Shown: piece by piece, positions 26,699 through 38,899 of the stretch
Layout of the letters: the number at the start of each line of letters is the position of its first letter
How positions within the stretch are numbered: the stretch's first letter is position 1
Position numbers and translations under genes: made by a program
Assembly: GCA_020852865.1 (NCBI GenBank)
Contig: JADYZZ010000070.1
Span: forward strand, 51,935 to 115,934
Reading direction: 5' to 3'
Length of the DNA stretch: 64,000 bases
Origin: Rubrivivax sp.
GTDB taxonomy: Bacteria > Pseudomonadota > Gammaproteobacteria > Burkholderiales > Burkholderiaceae_C
Notes under the pieces: generated by a model
What the model was told of the DNA's origin: nothing
What the model saw: only the letters and a program-made list of their open reading frames with translations
Database searches by the model: none

Positions 26699-27746
26699 GC
26701 GGTGCGGTGCGCGTCGCGCCGGGCGCCGGATGCCGGGCGCGCAGCGCGGCGGCCTGCGCCGCGTCGCCCAACACCTCCAGCACCACCGCCAGGTTGTGCG
26801 CCGCCAGCCAGCTCCCGCGCCCGGGCACGGCGCCGGGCTGGTCGGGCCGCTCGCCGATCGCCAGCGCCTGCTGCCAGGCCTGCTGCGCCAGCGCCACGCG
26901 CTCGGCGCCCCGCTCGGGCTCGTGCGCGGCCCAGTCGAGCATCAGGTCGCCCAGCGCGAAGTGGAAGTCGGGCGACGCGCTGCATTCGGGCAGCAGCCGC
27001 TCGGCCAGCGCCAGCCCCTCGGCGTGGCGCGCGAGCTTCTTCAACGAGAAGAGCCGACGCGCCGCGAGTTCCAGGTGCCAGGGCACCGCGCCGCGCAAGG
27101 CCTGCGCACGCGCGAAGGCGGCGGCGGCCTCGGCATGCTCCTCGTACACCGCATGGTCCTTGCCGAGCTGGAACCACAGGTAGGCCTCGTCGGGGCGCTG
27201 CGCGAGCTCGGCTTGGAGCAGCGCGCGGTTGCGCCCGCGCTTGGCGGCCATGCGCGCGGCGGCGTAGCCGTCGTGCCCGATCGTCAGGGCCAGCCGCCGC
27301 ACCGCCAGCGCGTGCTGCGGCTGCTCGTGCACGCGGCCGGCGTAGCGCACCTTGCCGGGCAGCACGCGGCTGATCCAGTCGCTGCCGCCCGAGGCGGCGC
27401 CGTGCTCGACGATGCGCAGCGCGCCCACGAATCCGGGCGGCGTCGCGCGCAGCGCGGCGAGCTGCTCGCCGCCTTCGACGATCCATTCGTCGGCGTCGAG
27501 CACGACATGCCAGTCGGCGCCGGCGCGCTCGAGCGCGGCGTTGCGAGCGGCGGCGAAGTCGTCGCACCAGACGAAGTGCTCGACGCGCGCGCCTGCGGCG
27601 CGCGCCAGCGCCCGCGTCGCGTCGCGCGAGCCGGTGTCGAGCACCAGCATCGCGTCGACCCAGGGCGCGGCGCTGGCCAGCAGGCGGCCGATGCGCGGCG
27701 CCTCGTCGCGCGCGATGACGACGAGTGCTATGCGCCGGGCGTCCAT
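26682..27746 (-). CDS. Family 2 glycosyltransferase with TPR-like C-terminal half
   Basis: The 354-residue product begins MDARRIALVVIARDEAPRIG and has the GT-A motifs LVLDTGSRDATRALARAAGA and WHVVLDADEWIVEGGE (the DxD-like metal site). After about residue 190 it is helical with TPR-like spacing (DEAYLWFQLGKDHAVYEEHA). This matches the SunS/ProA-type GT2 plus TPR proteins often linked to cell-surface or flagellar glycans. The ATG at 27746 is well inside the track ORF. Convergent with the methyltransferase. Confidence 0.88.
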   Translation of the reverse strand: MDARRIALVVIARDEAPRIGRLLASAAPWVDAMLVLDTGSRDATRALARAAGARVEHFVWCDDFAAARNAALERAGADWHVVLDADEWIVEGGEQLAALRATPPGFVGALRIVEHGAASGGSDWISRVLPGKVRYAGRVHEQPQHALAVRRLALTIGHDGYAAARMAAKRGRNRALLQAELAQRPDEAYLWFQLGKDHAVYEEHAEAAAAFARAQALRGAVPWHLELAARRLFSLKKLARHAEGLALAERLLPECSASPDFHFALGDLMLDWAAHEPERGAERVALAQQAWQQALAIGERPDQPGAVPGRGSWLAAHNLAVVLEVLGDAAQAAALRARHPAPGATRTAPPTERG

Positions 27747-28154
27747 GCTCCAGGATCTGCGCGCGCAGCCGCGTTCGGCGCCGCAGGGCCGAGGCGCGCG
27801 GCCGGCGCCAGGGCATGCGGCGACGGTGCGGCAACGGGCGACGGGCAGGGACTCATGGCGCCACTGTAGCCGCAGGCGGGTCGAGCCGGCATCGGGGGCG
27901 GCCGAGGCTTCGGTCGCGGTCGCTGCGCGCCGAGCTGCAGGCTGAGCTGCAGGCCGCCCGGGCCGCGCTGCCGGCTGCGGCCGGTTCAGCCGGGCTTGGC
28001 GGCGGCGCGGGCCGGGACGCGCCCAATGCCCTGACGCCCGCCGCGGGCTGCGCGCGCGGGTTGACCCGAGGCGCGTTTGCGGCCAAGGTCCGGGCTCTGG
28101 CGGCCGCCTGCCGGCGCACCGGTGCGGCCAGCGCCTGCAACCGAAGACGCCGAC
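27747..28154. other. 408-nt divergent intergenic region
   Basis: Lies between the starts of the GT2 gene (minus) and the UspA gene (plus). No ORF is credible. A TTGACC at about 28060 could be a -35 element for uspA but no good -10 follows at the right distance. A TACAGT on the minus strand near 27865 might be a -10 for the GT2 gene. No repeat or strong hairpin was noticed. Confidence 0.5.
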
Positions 28155-29075
<921 letters not shown>

Positions 29076-29126
29076 CGCCGCGGGCCGGGAGCGCGTCCGG
29101 GGCTCCTGTGGCCCACGCGCGCACGG

Positions 29127-29465
29127 CTACCCGCCGCGCCGCAGGGGCGGCGGCAACGCCTCGCCGGCCTGGCGCCCGCGGAACAGCGCCGCACGCGCGA
29201 GCAGCATCGCCGTCACCGGCGCCGTGATCGCCAGCGCGATGGCCGCCAGCCAGGGATGGAGCACCGGCGCGCCGGCGCGGCTGCCGAAGAAGACGATCGA
29301 GGCCAGCGCGACCAGCATGACGGCCAGCGACGAGGCCAGCGCCGGTGCGTGCATGCGCGTGAAGAAATCCGGCAGGCGCGCCAGGCCGAGCGCGGCCAGC
29401 AGCGCGGCGGCGGCGCTGGCCAGCAGCAGCACGGCGACGGCGATGTCCGCGGCCGGCGGGCTCAT
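29127..29465 (-). CDS. mrpG: Mrp-type cation/proton antiporter subunit G
   Basis: Smallest-class subunit of the multi-protein Na+(K+)/H+ antiporter. The 112-residue product has three transmembrane helices and the MrpG signature LPDFFTRMHAPALASSLAVM. It is the last gene of the operon and its ATG overlaps mrpF by four bases. The Arg-rich end is slightly longer than typical. Confidence 0.93.
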   Translation of the reverse strand: MSPPAADIAVAVLLLASAAAALLAALGLARLPDFFTRMHAPALASSLAVMLVALASIVFFGSRAGAPVLHPWLAAIALAITAPVTAMLLARAALFRGRQAGEALPPPLRRGG

Positions 29466-29740
29466 TCGATCGCCTCGCCGCGCAGCAAGAACTTGGCCAG
29501 CGCCACCGAGCCGACGAAGCTCAGCAGCGACACCAGCAGCGCCGCCTCGAACAGCATGCGGCTGGCGTGGCGGATGCCCAGCACCAGCAGCACGAGCAGG
29601 CCGAGCACGTAGATCAGGTCGAGCGCGAGCACGCGGTCCTGCGCGCTCGGACCGCGCAGCACGCGCGTGAGCGCGAGCGCGACGGCCAGCGCGTACAGCG
29701 CGAGCGTGAGGTCGACGGCCGACGCGAGCAACGGACTCAT
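29462..29740 (-). CDS. mrpF: Mrp-type cation/proton antiporter subunit F
   Basis: Three-helix subunit (92 residues) with the MrpF core RVLRGPSAQDRVLALDLIYV, which includes the conserved Asp implicated in ion translocation. The ATG at 29740 overlaps the mrpE stop as ATGA; the ORF track's long upstream extension is a shadow of mrpE. Confidence 0.93.
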   Translation of the reverse strand: MSPLLASAVDLTLALYALAVALALTRVLRGPSAQDRVLALDLIYVLGLLVLLVLGIRHASRMLFEAALLVSLLSFVGSVALAKFLLRGEAIE

Positions 29741-30222
29741 TCGAAGATCTCCTGCAGCGGCCGTTCGTAGGCCGCCTTGTAGTGGGCGACGAAGGCGGCC
29801 TCGTCGCCGAGGTCGAAGACGTGCAGCAGCAGCGCGCCGCGGTCGGGCGCGAGCTCGTTCCACACCGTGCCCGGGATGAACGCCGTGATCATCGCCAGCG
29901 CGGCCAGCGCGTGCACGTCGCGCAGATCGAGCGGGATGCGCACATGGGTGCCGCGCGGCGGCTCGGCGCGCAGCACGCCGCGCGCCACCACGAGCGCCGA
30001 GTGCAGCATGTCGCGCCCGACGCGCAGCAGCAGCCGGGCCAGCACGCCCCAGCGCCGCAGCGCGCCCGCACGCGGGCGCAGCGGCCGCACCAGCAGCGGC
30101 ACGCCGACGGCCACCAGCAGCGCGAGCAGCGCCTGCGCCGGCGTGACGGCCGGCGCCAGCAGCAGCCAGCCGGCGGCGAGGCCGAACGACAGCCAGGGCG
30201 AGGGCAGCCAGCGCTTCATCAC
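29737..30222 (-). CDS. mrpE: Mrp-type cation/proton antiporter subunit E
   Basis: The 161-residue product has two N-terminal hydrophobic segments and the MrpE signature ITAFIPGTVWNELAPDRGAL followed by LLLHVFDLGDEAAFVAHYKA. Start is GTG at 30222 (overlapping mrpD as GTGA) or the ATG immediately after. Needed for assembly of the full antiporter in other bacteria. Confidence 0.92.
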   Translation of the reverse strand: MMKRWLPSPWLSFGLAAGWLLLAPAVTPAQALLALLVAVGVPLLVRPLRPRAGALRRWGVLARLLLRVGRDMLHSALVVARGVLRAEPPRGTHVRIPLDLRDVHALAALAMITAFIPGTVWNELAPDRGALLLHVFDLGDEAAFVAHYKAAYERPLQEIFE

Positions 30223-31862
30223 GACACCGGCTCCGGGGCGCGTTCACGCGGGCGCGCGCCCAGCACGGCCTCGATGTAGCGTGCCGGCTCGTGCAGCGCG
30301 CGTGCGGTGGCTTGCGTGTACTCGAGCAGCGGCCCGCCCTGCGCGGCCAGCGCGAGCAGCACCAGCGCCAGCGCGGCGATCGGCGCGCCTTCCGCGAGGC
30401 GCAGCCGCGGCGGCGGCCGTTCGCCCGCACTCCAGAAGTGGCGCATGCCGGCGCGCACCAGCGCGAGGGCCGCCAGCAGCCCCGAGCCGAGCAGCAGCAC
30501 GAACATCACCGCGGCCGCCGGCGTGGCCAGCGGCAGCAGGGCCTGCAGCATCGCGAGCTTGCCGACGAAGCCCGACAACGGCGGCAGCCCGGCGACGACC
30601 AGCGCGCAGACGACGAAGGCGATGCCGAGGAAGGCCAGCGCGGCCGGAAAGGCACGGCCGATGAGCGCTTGCTCGTCGTCGTCCAGGTTGATGCTGGGCG
30701 CAGGCTTGGCGTCGAAGAAGGCCGGCAGGGCCGCGTTGCCGTCGTCGAAATCTTGGGGTCCGAGCTCGACCTGGCGCGCGCGCTCGAGCGGCTCGACGAG
30801 CAGGAACAGCAGGCAGGCTGCCAGCGTCGAACTCGCGAGGTAGTAGAGCGCGCCGCCGGTGAGCGCCGGCGCGCCGAAGCCCAGCGCCGCCAGCACCGTG
30901 CCCGACGAGGCGACGACGCCGTAGGCGGCCAGGCGCCCCAGCTGCTGCGAGGCCAGCATGCCGAGCGCAGCGAAGCCGAGCGTGGCCAGTCCGCCCCAGA
31001 CCAGCGCGACGCCGCCGAAGCCCGCCGAGGCGCCGGCAGCCGGCGGAAACCACAGCGTCCACAGGCGCAGCAGCGCGTACACGCCGACCTTGGTGAGGAT
31101 GGCGAACAGCGCCGCGGCCGGCGCGCTGGCGGCGCTGTACGCGGCCGGCAGCCACCAGCCCAGCGGCCACGCCGCCGCCTTGGCCAGGAAGGCCACGGCC
31201 AGGATGGCCGCGCCGGCGTGCAGCAGTCCGCGATCGCCCGCGGGCACGCTCGGCAGCACGCGTGCGATGTCGGCCATGTTCAGCGTGCCGGTCACGCCGT
31301 ACAGCACGGCCACGCCGACCAGGAACAGCAGCGAGGCGGCGAGGTTGACGGCGATGTAGTGCAGCCCGGCACGCACGCGCGCCAGCCCGCTGGCGTGCAG
31401 CAGCAGCGCATAGCTCGCGGCCAGCAGCACCTCGAAGAAGACGAACAGGTTGAACAGGTCGCCGGTGAGGAAGGCGCCGTACAGGCCCGCGAGCTGGAGC
31501 TGGAACAGCGGGTGGAAATGCACGCCGGCGTGCTGCCAGCGTGCGAGCGCGAACAGCAGCGCCGCCAGTCCCACGCTGCCGGCCAGCAGCGCCATCAGCG
31601 CCGACAGATGGTCGGCCACCAGCACGATGCCGAACGGCGCCGGCCAGTTGCCCGGCAGGTGCACGGCGTAGGCCAGCGGCAGCGGCTCGGCGTGCAGGCG
31701 CAAGGCCAGCGCCGCGACCAGCGTCAGGCCGAGCACGGCCGAGCCGACGCCGAGGACGGCACGCAGCCGCCGGCGGCGCCCGCCCAGGCCGAGCAGCAGG
31801 GCCGCCGTCGCCAGCGGCAGCAGCACCGGCGCGACGACGAGCGGCTCGGGCGGCGGCGTCAA
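30219..31862 (-). CDS. mrpD: Mrp-type cation/proton antiporter subunit D
   Basis: Homologue of the complex I antiporter subunits NuoL/M/N. The 547-residue product has about 14 transmembrane helices, a conserved Glu in LVFFEVLLAASYALLL-like helix 5, and Lys-bearing helix WLPAAYSAASAPAAALFAIL. A polar insert near residues 380-405 (KPAPSINLDDDEQALIG) is not typical. The start codon is TTG overlapping the mrpC stop as TTGA. Confidence 0.93.
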   Translation of the reverse strand: MTPPPEPLVVAPVLLPLATAALLLGLGGRRRRLRAVLGVGSAVLGLTLVAALALRLHAEPLPLAYAVHLPGNWPAPFGIVLVADHLSALMALLAGSVGLAALLFALARWQHAGVHFHPLFQLQLAGLYGAFLTGDLFNLFVFFEVLLAASYALLLHASGLARVRAGLHYIAVNLAASLLFLVGVAVLYGVTGTLNMADIARVLPSVPAGDRGLLHAGAAILAVAFLAKAAAWPLGWWLPAAYSAASAPAAALFAILTKVGVYALLRLWTLWFPPAAGASAGFGGVALVWGGLATLGFAALGMLASQQLGRLAAYGVVASSGTVLAALGFGAPALTGGALYYLASSTLAACLLFLLVEPLERARQVELGPQDFDDGNAALPAFFDAKPAPSINLDDDEQALIGRAFPAALAFLGIAFVVCALVVAGLPPLSGFVGKLAMLQALLPLATPAAAVMFVLLLGSGLLAALALVRAGMRHFWSAGERPPPRLRLAEGAPIAALALVLLALAAQGGPLLEYTQATARALHEPARYIEAVLGARPRERAPEPVS

Positions 31863-32202
31863 GGCGGCTCCTCGCGGCCGTCGACATGGTCGCCGCCGGA
31901 CAGGCCGCGCAGGGCCAGCAGCACGACGAGAAACAGCGCCGTCGTCGCGAAGCCGATCACGATGGCCGTCAGCACCAGCGCCTGCGGCAGCGGATCGGTG
32001 TAGTGCGCGAGGTCGGCCGGCAGGCCCGCGTGCACGATGGGCTCCTTGGCCAGTGCCAGGCTGCCGACGCTGAAGATGAACAGGTTGACCGCATACGACA
32101 GCAGCGCCAGCCCGATCAGCACCTGGAACGTGCGCGGCCGCAGCAGCAGCCAGGTGCCGGCGGCGGCCAGCAGACCCACGGCGAGCGAGACGACGAGTTC
32201 CA

Positions 32203-32203
<1 letters not shown>
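31859..32203 (-). CDS. mrpC: Mrp-type cation/proton antiporter subunit C
   Basis: NuoK-like three-helix subunit of 114 residues, with RTFQVLIGLALLSYAVNLFI and the conserved DPLPQALVLTAIVIGFATTA block that identifies MrpC. Start at ATG 32203, which overlaps the mrpA stop by one base (TGATG). The ORF track buried it in a long reverse shadow. Confidence 0.94.
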
Positions 32204-35103
<2,900 letters not shown>

Positions 35104-35176
35104 TGCGGCCCATTCTAGGAACGCCGGCCGCGCCGCCTGTCCCCGATCCCCTGCCCGCTGCCGCGGGCGCGCCGCT

Positions 35177-35791
35177 TCAGTCGGCCAGCCTTGCTGCGGC
35201 GGCGTCGATGGCCGCCTCGAGCTCGGCGTAGTTCGAGCACACCGGGTACTGCGGGAACTGCGCGGCGATGGCCGGCGGCGGGTGGATGAAGAAGCCGGCG
35301 TCGGCGGCGCCCAGCATGCCGGTGTCGTTGAACGAGTCGCCGGCGGCGATGACGCGGAAGTTCAGGCCCTTGAGCGCTTCGACCGCGCGCCGCTTCTGAT
35401 CGCTCTGGCGCAGCCGGTATGCGGCGACGAAGCCGGCGTCGTCGACCTGCAGGCGGTGGCACATCAGCGTCGGCCGGCCGAGCTGGCGCATCAGCGGGTC
35501 GGCGAACTCGTAGAAGGTGTCCGACAGGATCACCACCTGGAAGCGCGCGCGCAGCGCGTCGAGGAAGGCGCGCGCGCCCGGCAGCGGCTCCATGCCGGCG
35601 ATCACGGCCTGGATGTCGGCGAGCTTGAGGCCGTGCTCGCGCAGCAGCGCCAGGCGCCAGCGCATGAGCTTGTCGTAGTCGGGCTCGTCGCGCGTCGTGC
35701 GGCGGAACGCGGCGATGCCGGTGCGCTCGGCGAAGGCGATCCAGATCTCGGGCACGAGCACGCCTTCGAGATCGAGGCAGATCACTTGCAT
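35177..35791 (-). CDS. thrH: ThrH-type phosphoserine phosphatase/homoserine phosphotransferase
   Basis: HAD-superfamily enzyme. The 204-residue product has motif I as DLEGVLVPE, motif II in VILSDTFYE, and motif III/IV in KGLNFRVIAAGDSFNDTGML. The DxE variant of motif I and the whole pattern fit ThrH, which dephosphorylates phosphoserine and can transfer the phosphate to homoserine. The ATG at 35791 starts MQVICLDLEG, far inside the track ORF. Monocistronic as far as can be seen. Confidence 0.9.
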   Translation of the reverse strand: MQVICLDLEGVLVPEIWIAFAERTGIAAFRRTTRDEPDYDKLMRWRLALLREHGLKLADIQAVIAGMEPLPGARAFLDALRARFQVVILSDTFYEFADPLMRQLGRPTLMCHRLQVDDAGFVAAYRLRQSDQKRRAVEALKGLNFRVIAAGDSFNDTGMLGAADAGFFIHPPPAIAAQFPQYPVCSNYAELEAAIDAAAARLAD

Positions 35792-35992
35792 GGAAACTCC
35801 CCGGGGACGGGCGATTCTCGCCGAGGCGGCGGCGCGGCCGCGGCGCGCCCTTGCCCGCCCCACGCCGGCGCCGCGCCGCCGCCGCGCGCGGTGCCGGGGC
35901 GGCGGCGCGCGTTGCGACGATACTTCGCCTGGCCGATGCGCCGCGCCGCCGTGCCGCGCGTCTTCCTCCTCCCGGATCCAGAAAGGCTGCAG

Positions 35993-36658
35993 ATGAGCGA
36001 CCCCACGCTCGCGCCGACCGCGCTGCTCGACAGCGACCATCCCGCGGTGGCGGCCTTCGCGCACGAACACGCGCGCGGCGGCGGCGACCGCGAGCGCGCC
36101 GTGGCGCTGTACTACGCGGTGCGCGACGGCTTGCGTTACGACCCCTACCGCATCGACCTCACGGTGCCGGGCATGCGCGCCAGCACCGTGCTCGAGCTCG
36201 GCTACGGCTGGTGCGTGCCCAAGGCGGCGCTGCTGGCGGCGGCCTGCCGTGCCGCCGGCCTGCGCGCGCGCGTCGGTTACGCCGACGTGCGCAACCACCT
36301 CAGCACCGAGCGTCTGCGCCGCGTGATGGGCGGCGACGTGTTCGCCTGGCACGGCTATGTCGACGTCTGGCTCGACGGCCGCTGGATCAAGGCCACGCCG
36401 GCGTTCAATCTCGAGCTCACCGAGCGCTTCGGGCTGCTGCCGCTCGAGTGGGACGGGCGCAGCGACTCGATCTACCACCCGTTCGACAAGAGCGGCCAGC
36501 GCCATATGGAGTACCTGCGCCAGCACGGCGCCTTCGACGACATGCCGCTGGCGGCAATCGTCGCCGACTTCGAGCGCGTCTACCCGCGGCTGATGGCCGA
36601 GGCCGATGCGATGCGGCGGGCCGATTTCATGGCCGACGTGGCGCGCGAGACGCGATGA
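35993..36658 (+). CDS. Transglutaminase-like domain protein
   Basis: The 221-residue product has a transglutaminase-like core with the nucleophile Cys in LGYGWCVPKAALLAAACRAA, a His in FAWHGYVDVWLDGRWIKATP, and following acidic residues that could complete the triad. This subgroup is of unknown substrate. Start at ATG 35993, two codons upstream of the track start's region, with MSDPTLAPTALL. Overlaps the next gene by ATGA, so both should be made together. Confidence 0.82.
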   Translation: MSDPTLAPTALLDSDHPAVAAFAHEHARGGGDRERAVALYYAVRDGLRYDPYRIDLTVPGMRASTVLELGYGWCVPKAALLAAACRAAGLRARVGYADVRNHLSTERLRRVMGGDVFAWHGYVDVWLDGRWIKATPAFNLELTERFGLLPLEWDGRSDSIYHPFDKSGQRHMEYLRQHGAFDDMPLAAIVADFERVYPRLMAEADAMRRADFMADVARETR

Positions 36659-37098
36659 CGGCCGCTGCGATCCCGCCCGGCTTCGCGCCGGTGCGCTTCG
36701 GCGGCGCCTTCATCGAAGGTGTGGGGCCGCTGTACGTGCGCCACGAGGACGGTCTGTTCAGGCTGGGCCTGCGCGTCGAGCCGCGCCACTGCAACCCGCG
36801 CGGCGTGTGCCACGGCGGCATGCTCGCCACGTTCTGCGACATGCTGCTGCCGATCGGCACGCATTACCTGAGCGCCGAGGCCGGCCGGCGCTTCCTGCCC
36901 ACGGTGAGCCTGCAGCTCGACTACCTGGCGCCGGTGGCGCTGGGCGCCTGGCTCGAAGGCCGTTGCGAGGTGCTTCGCGTGGCGCGCTCGATGGTGTTCG
37001 CGCAGGGCCTGGTGCTGGCCGACGGCGTGGCCGCCGTGCGCTGCAGCGGCACCTTCAAGATCGGGCCGCCCTTCGGCGACGACGCGCGCTCGCCCTGA
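36655..37098 (+). CDS. Hotdog-fold (PaaI-like) thioesterase
   Basis: The 147-residue product carries the PaaI-type hotdog motif CNPRGVCHGGMLATFCDMLL, with the HGG loop that binds the CoA thioester, then LDYLAPVALGAWLEGRCEVL. It probably hydrolyses an acyl-CoA. Pairing with the overlapping transglutaminase-like gene is of unknown meaning. It is convergent with the HtrA-type gene across 58 nt. Confidence 0.88.
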   Translation: MTAAAIPPGFAPVRFGGAFIEGVGPLYVRHEDGLFRLGLRVEPRHCNPRGVCHGGMLATFCDMLLPIGTHYLSAEAGRRFLPTVSLQLDYLAPVALGAWLEGRCEVLRVARSMVFAQGLVLADGVAAVRCSGTFKIGPPFGDDARSP

Positions 37099-37156
37099 AG
37101 CCCGCGGCGGCGCGCGCCGCGCCGGGCGGCCCGGATCGCGCGCTCCATGCCTGCTC

Positions 37157-38284
37157 TCACTCGCCGCTGCCCAGCGTGACGGCCTGCCGGCGCGTCTGGC
37201 CGCCGCGCCACACGCTGAGCGTGACCTGCTGCCCGGGCTGGTGGCGTTCGAGCACGGTGAGCATGTCGTCGAGATCGTGCACCGGCTCGTCGTTGATCGC
37301 GGTGACGACGTCGCCGCCGATCACCTCGCCGCGCGCACCGCGGCGAAACGGCTGCAGCCCGGCGCGCGCCGCCGCGCTGCCGGGCGACACCTGCACGATG
37401 ACCACGCCGCGCGGCAGCTCGAGCGCGCGCTGCAGCTCGGCCGGGCCGGCGACGATGCCGATCGTCGGGCGCACGAAGCGGCCGTCGCGGATGAGGCGCG
37501 GCACGACGCGGTTGACCTCGTCGACCGGGATCGCGAAGCCGATGCCGGCGCTGGCGCCGCTCGGGCTGGCGATCTGCGAGTTCACGCCGATCAGCCGCCC
37601 GGCCGAATCGAGCAGCGGCCCGCCGCTGTTGCCGGGGTTGATGGCGGCGTCGGTCTGGATCACGCCGCGGATCGTGCGGCCGCCGAAGGACTCGATCTCG
37701 CGGTTGAGCGCGCTCACGATGCCCACCGTGAGCGTCTGGTCCAGGCCGAACGGATTGCCGATCGCGTAGACGCGCTGGCCGACCTGCAGGTCGCGGCTCG
37801 TGCCCACCGGGATCGGCGGCAGCTTGCCGCGCGGCGCCTTGATGCGCAGCACCGCGAGATCGCGATCGGGGAAGGCGCCCACCAGCTCGGCGTCCCAGCT
37901 GCTCTGGTCGGCAAGCGTGACGCGCGCGCCATTGGCGTCCTGGATGACGTGGAAATTGGTGACGATGTGGCCGCGCTCGTCCCAGACGAAGCCGGTGCCG
38001 GTGCCGCGCGGAACTTCCTGCACGCGCAGCGAGAACAGGTTGCGCTGCACGCCCAGCGAGGTGATGTGCACCACCGAAGGCGAGGTGCGCTTGAACAGCT
38101 CGATGTTGGCCAGCTCTTCGGCAGCCAGCGCGCCGCGCGGCGCGACGGCGCGCGGCGCGGCGTCGGCGCCGTTGACGGGCGTGGGCACGGCGAAGAAGGC
38201 GACGGCGGCGGCCAGCAGGCCGCCGCCGGCGAACAGCGCGAGCAGGGCGAACAGGGAGGGGCGGGCGAGAGCAGGCGGCTTCAT
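37157..38284 (-). CDS. HtrA/Deg-type periplasmic serine protease
   Basis: S1C protease with one PDZ domain, 375 residues. An N-terminal anchor or signal lies at about residues 9-35; the triad is His in HIVTNFHVIQ, Asp in FPDRDLAVLRI and Ser in INPGNSGGPLLD. The PDZ domain starts near residue 275 with PTIGIVAGPAELQRALELPR. The single PDZ and anchor are closer to DegS/AlgW-type or to the short betaproteobacterial HtrA than to two-PDZ DegP. It would degrade or sense misfolded envelope proteins. Confidence 0.92.
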   Translation of the reverse strand: MKPPALARPSLFALLALFAGGGLLAAAVAFFAVPTPVNGADAAPRAVAPRGALAAEELANIELFKRTSPSVVHITSLGVQRNLFSLRVQEVPRGTGTGFVWDERGHIVTNFHVIQDANGARVTLADQSSWDAELVGAFPDRDLAVLRIKAPRGKLPPIPVGTSRDLQVGQRVYAIGNPFGLDQTLTVGIVSALNREIESFGGRTIRGVIQTDAAINPGNSGGPLLDSAGRLIGVNSQIASPSGASAGIGFAIPVDEVNRVVPRLIRDGRFVRPTIGIVAGPAELQRALELPRGVVIVQVSPGSAAARAGLQPFRRGARGEVIGGDVVTAINDEPVHDLDDMLTVLERHQPGQQVTLSVWRGGQTRRQAVTLGSGE

Positions 38285-38417
38285 GGCAAGCGTGGATGCG
38301 GCAGCCGCGATGCTGCCAGATACGGCGAGGCCGAGGCTGCAGCGGCCGGCCGGCGGCCCTGGCCGGCAAGGCCGGGGACCCGTGACGACGCGACGACGTG
38401 CGTCACCCCGCTGCGAT

Positions 38418-38753
38418 TCATGCCGGCGCCGCCTGCGCGCCGCGCTGCGTGCTCTCGACCACCCAGTCGTGGTACGGCGCGCTCGCCTCGACCACCTCGA
38501 GCGTGTACAGCGCCGGCAGCGCGTACGGGTGCTGCGCGAGGAGCAGCGCGCGCAGCGGCGGCGCCGCGGCTTCGGTGGTCTTGAAGACGAGTTCGAACTC
38601 CTCGTCGTGCTGCACCGCGCCGGCCCAGCGGTAGACGCTGGCCAGCGGCCTCAGGTGCACGCAGGCGGCGAGGCGTTGCGCGACGGCGGCGTCGGCCAGA
38701 CGCCGCGCGTCGTCGGCGCTGCCGACCGTGGTGTGGATCTCGAGCAGCTTCAT
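38418..38753 (-). CDS. cutA: CutA-type divalent cation tolerance protein
   Basis: Trimeric PII-like protein of 111 residues. The start KLLEIHTTVGSADDARRLAD, the CVHLRPLASVYRWAGAVQHD segment and the terminal YHDWVVEST are all CutA hallmarks. Its biological role is uncertain; metal tolerance in E. coli gave the name. Start at ATG 38753. It follows the MeaB-thioesterase gene by 146 nt on the same strand. Confidence 0.93.
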   Translation of the reverse strand: MKLLEIHTTVGSADDARRLADAAVAQRLAACVHLRPLASVYRWAGAVQHDEEFELVFKTTEAAAPPLRALLLAQHPYALPALYTLEVVEASAPYHDWVVESTQRGAQAAPA

Positions 38754-38823
38754 CGCGCGGACCTCCGGTCGCGGCCATCGTACGCGGGCGCCGGCCGCCA
38801 GGCCACGCCGGTGCGCTGCGCCC

Positions 38824-38881
38824 GCGCTGCCGACGACGGCCGCGGGGCTACGAAGCGCCGGCGCTGCCGACGACAGCCGCG
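38824..38881. repeat. 21-bp direct repeat pair
   Basis: Two copies of GCGCTGCCGACGACRGCCGCG (38824-38844 and 38861-38881), differing at one base, are spaced 37 bp apart in the gap between the MeaB fusion gene and cutA. No function apparent. Confidence 0.7.
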
Positions 38882-38899
38882 CGGCCGTCGCGGCGGCGC

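Noticed and set aside
27747-27856. Small minus-strand ORF (ATG 27856) upstream of the GT2 gene as a leader peptide
   Set aside because: Out of frame with the gene, no ribosome-binding site and no recognisable sequence.
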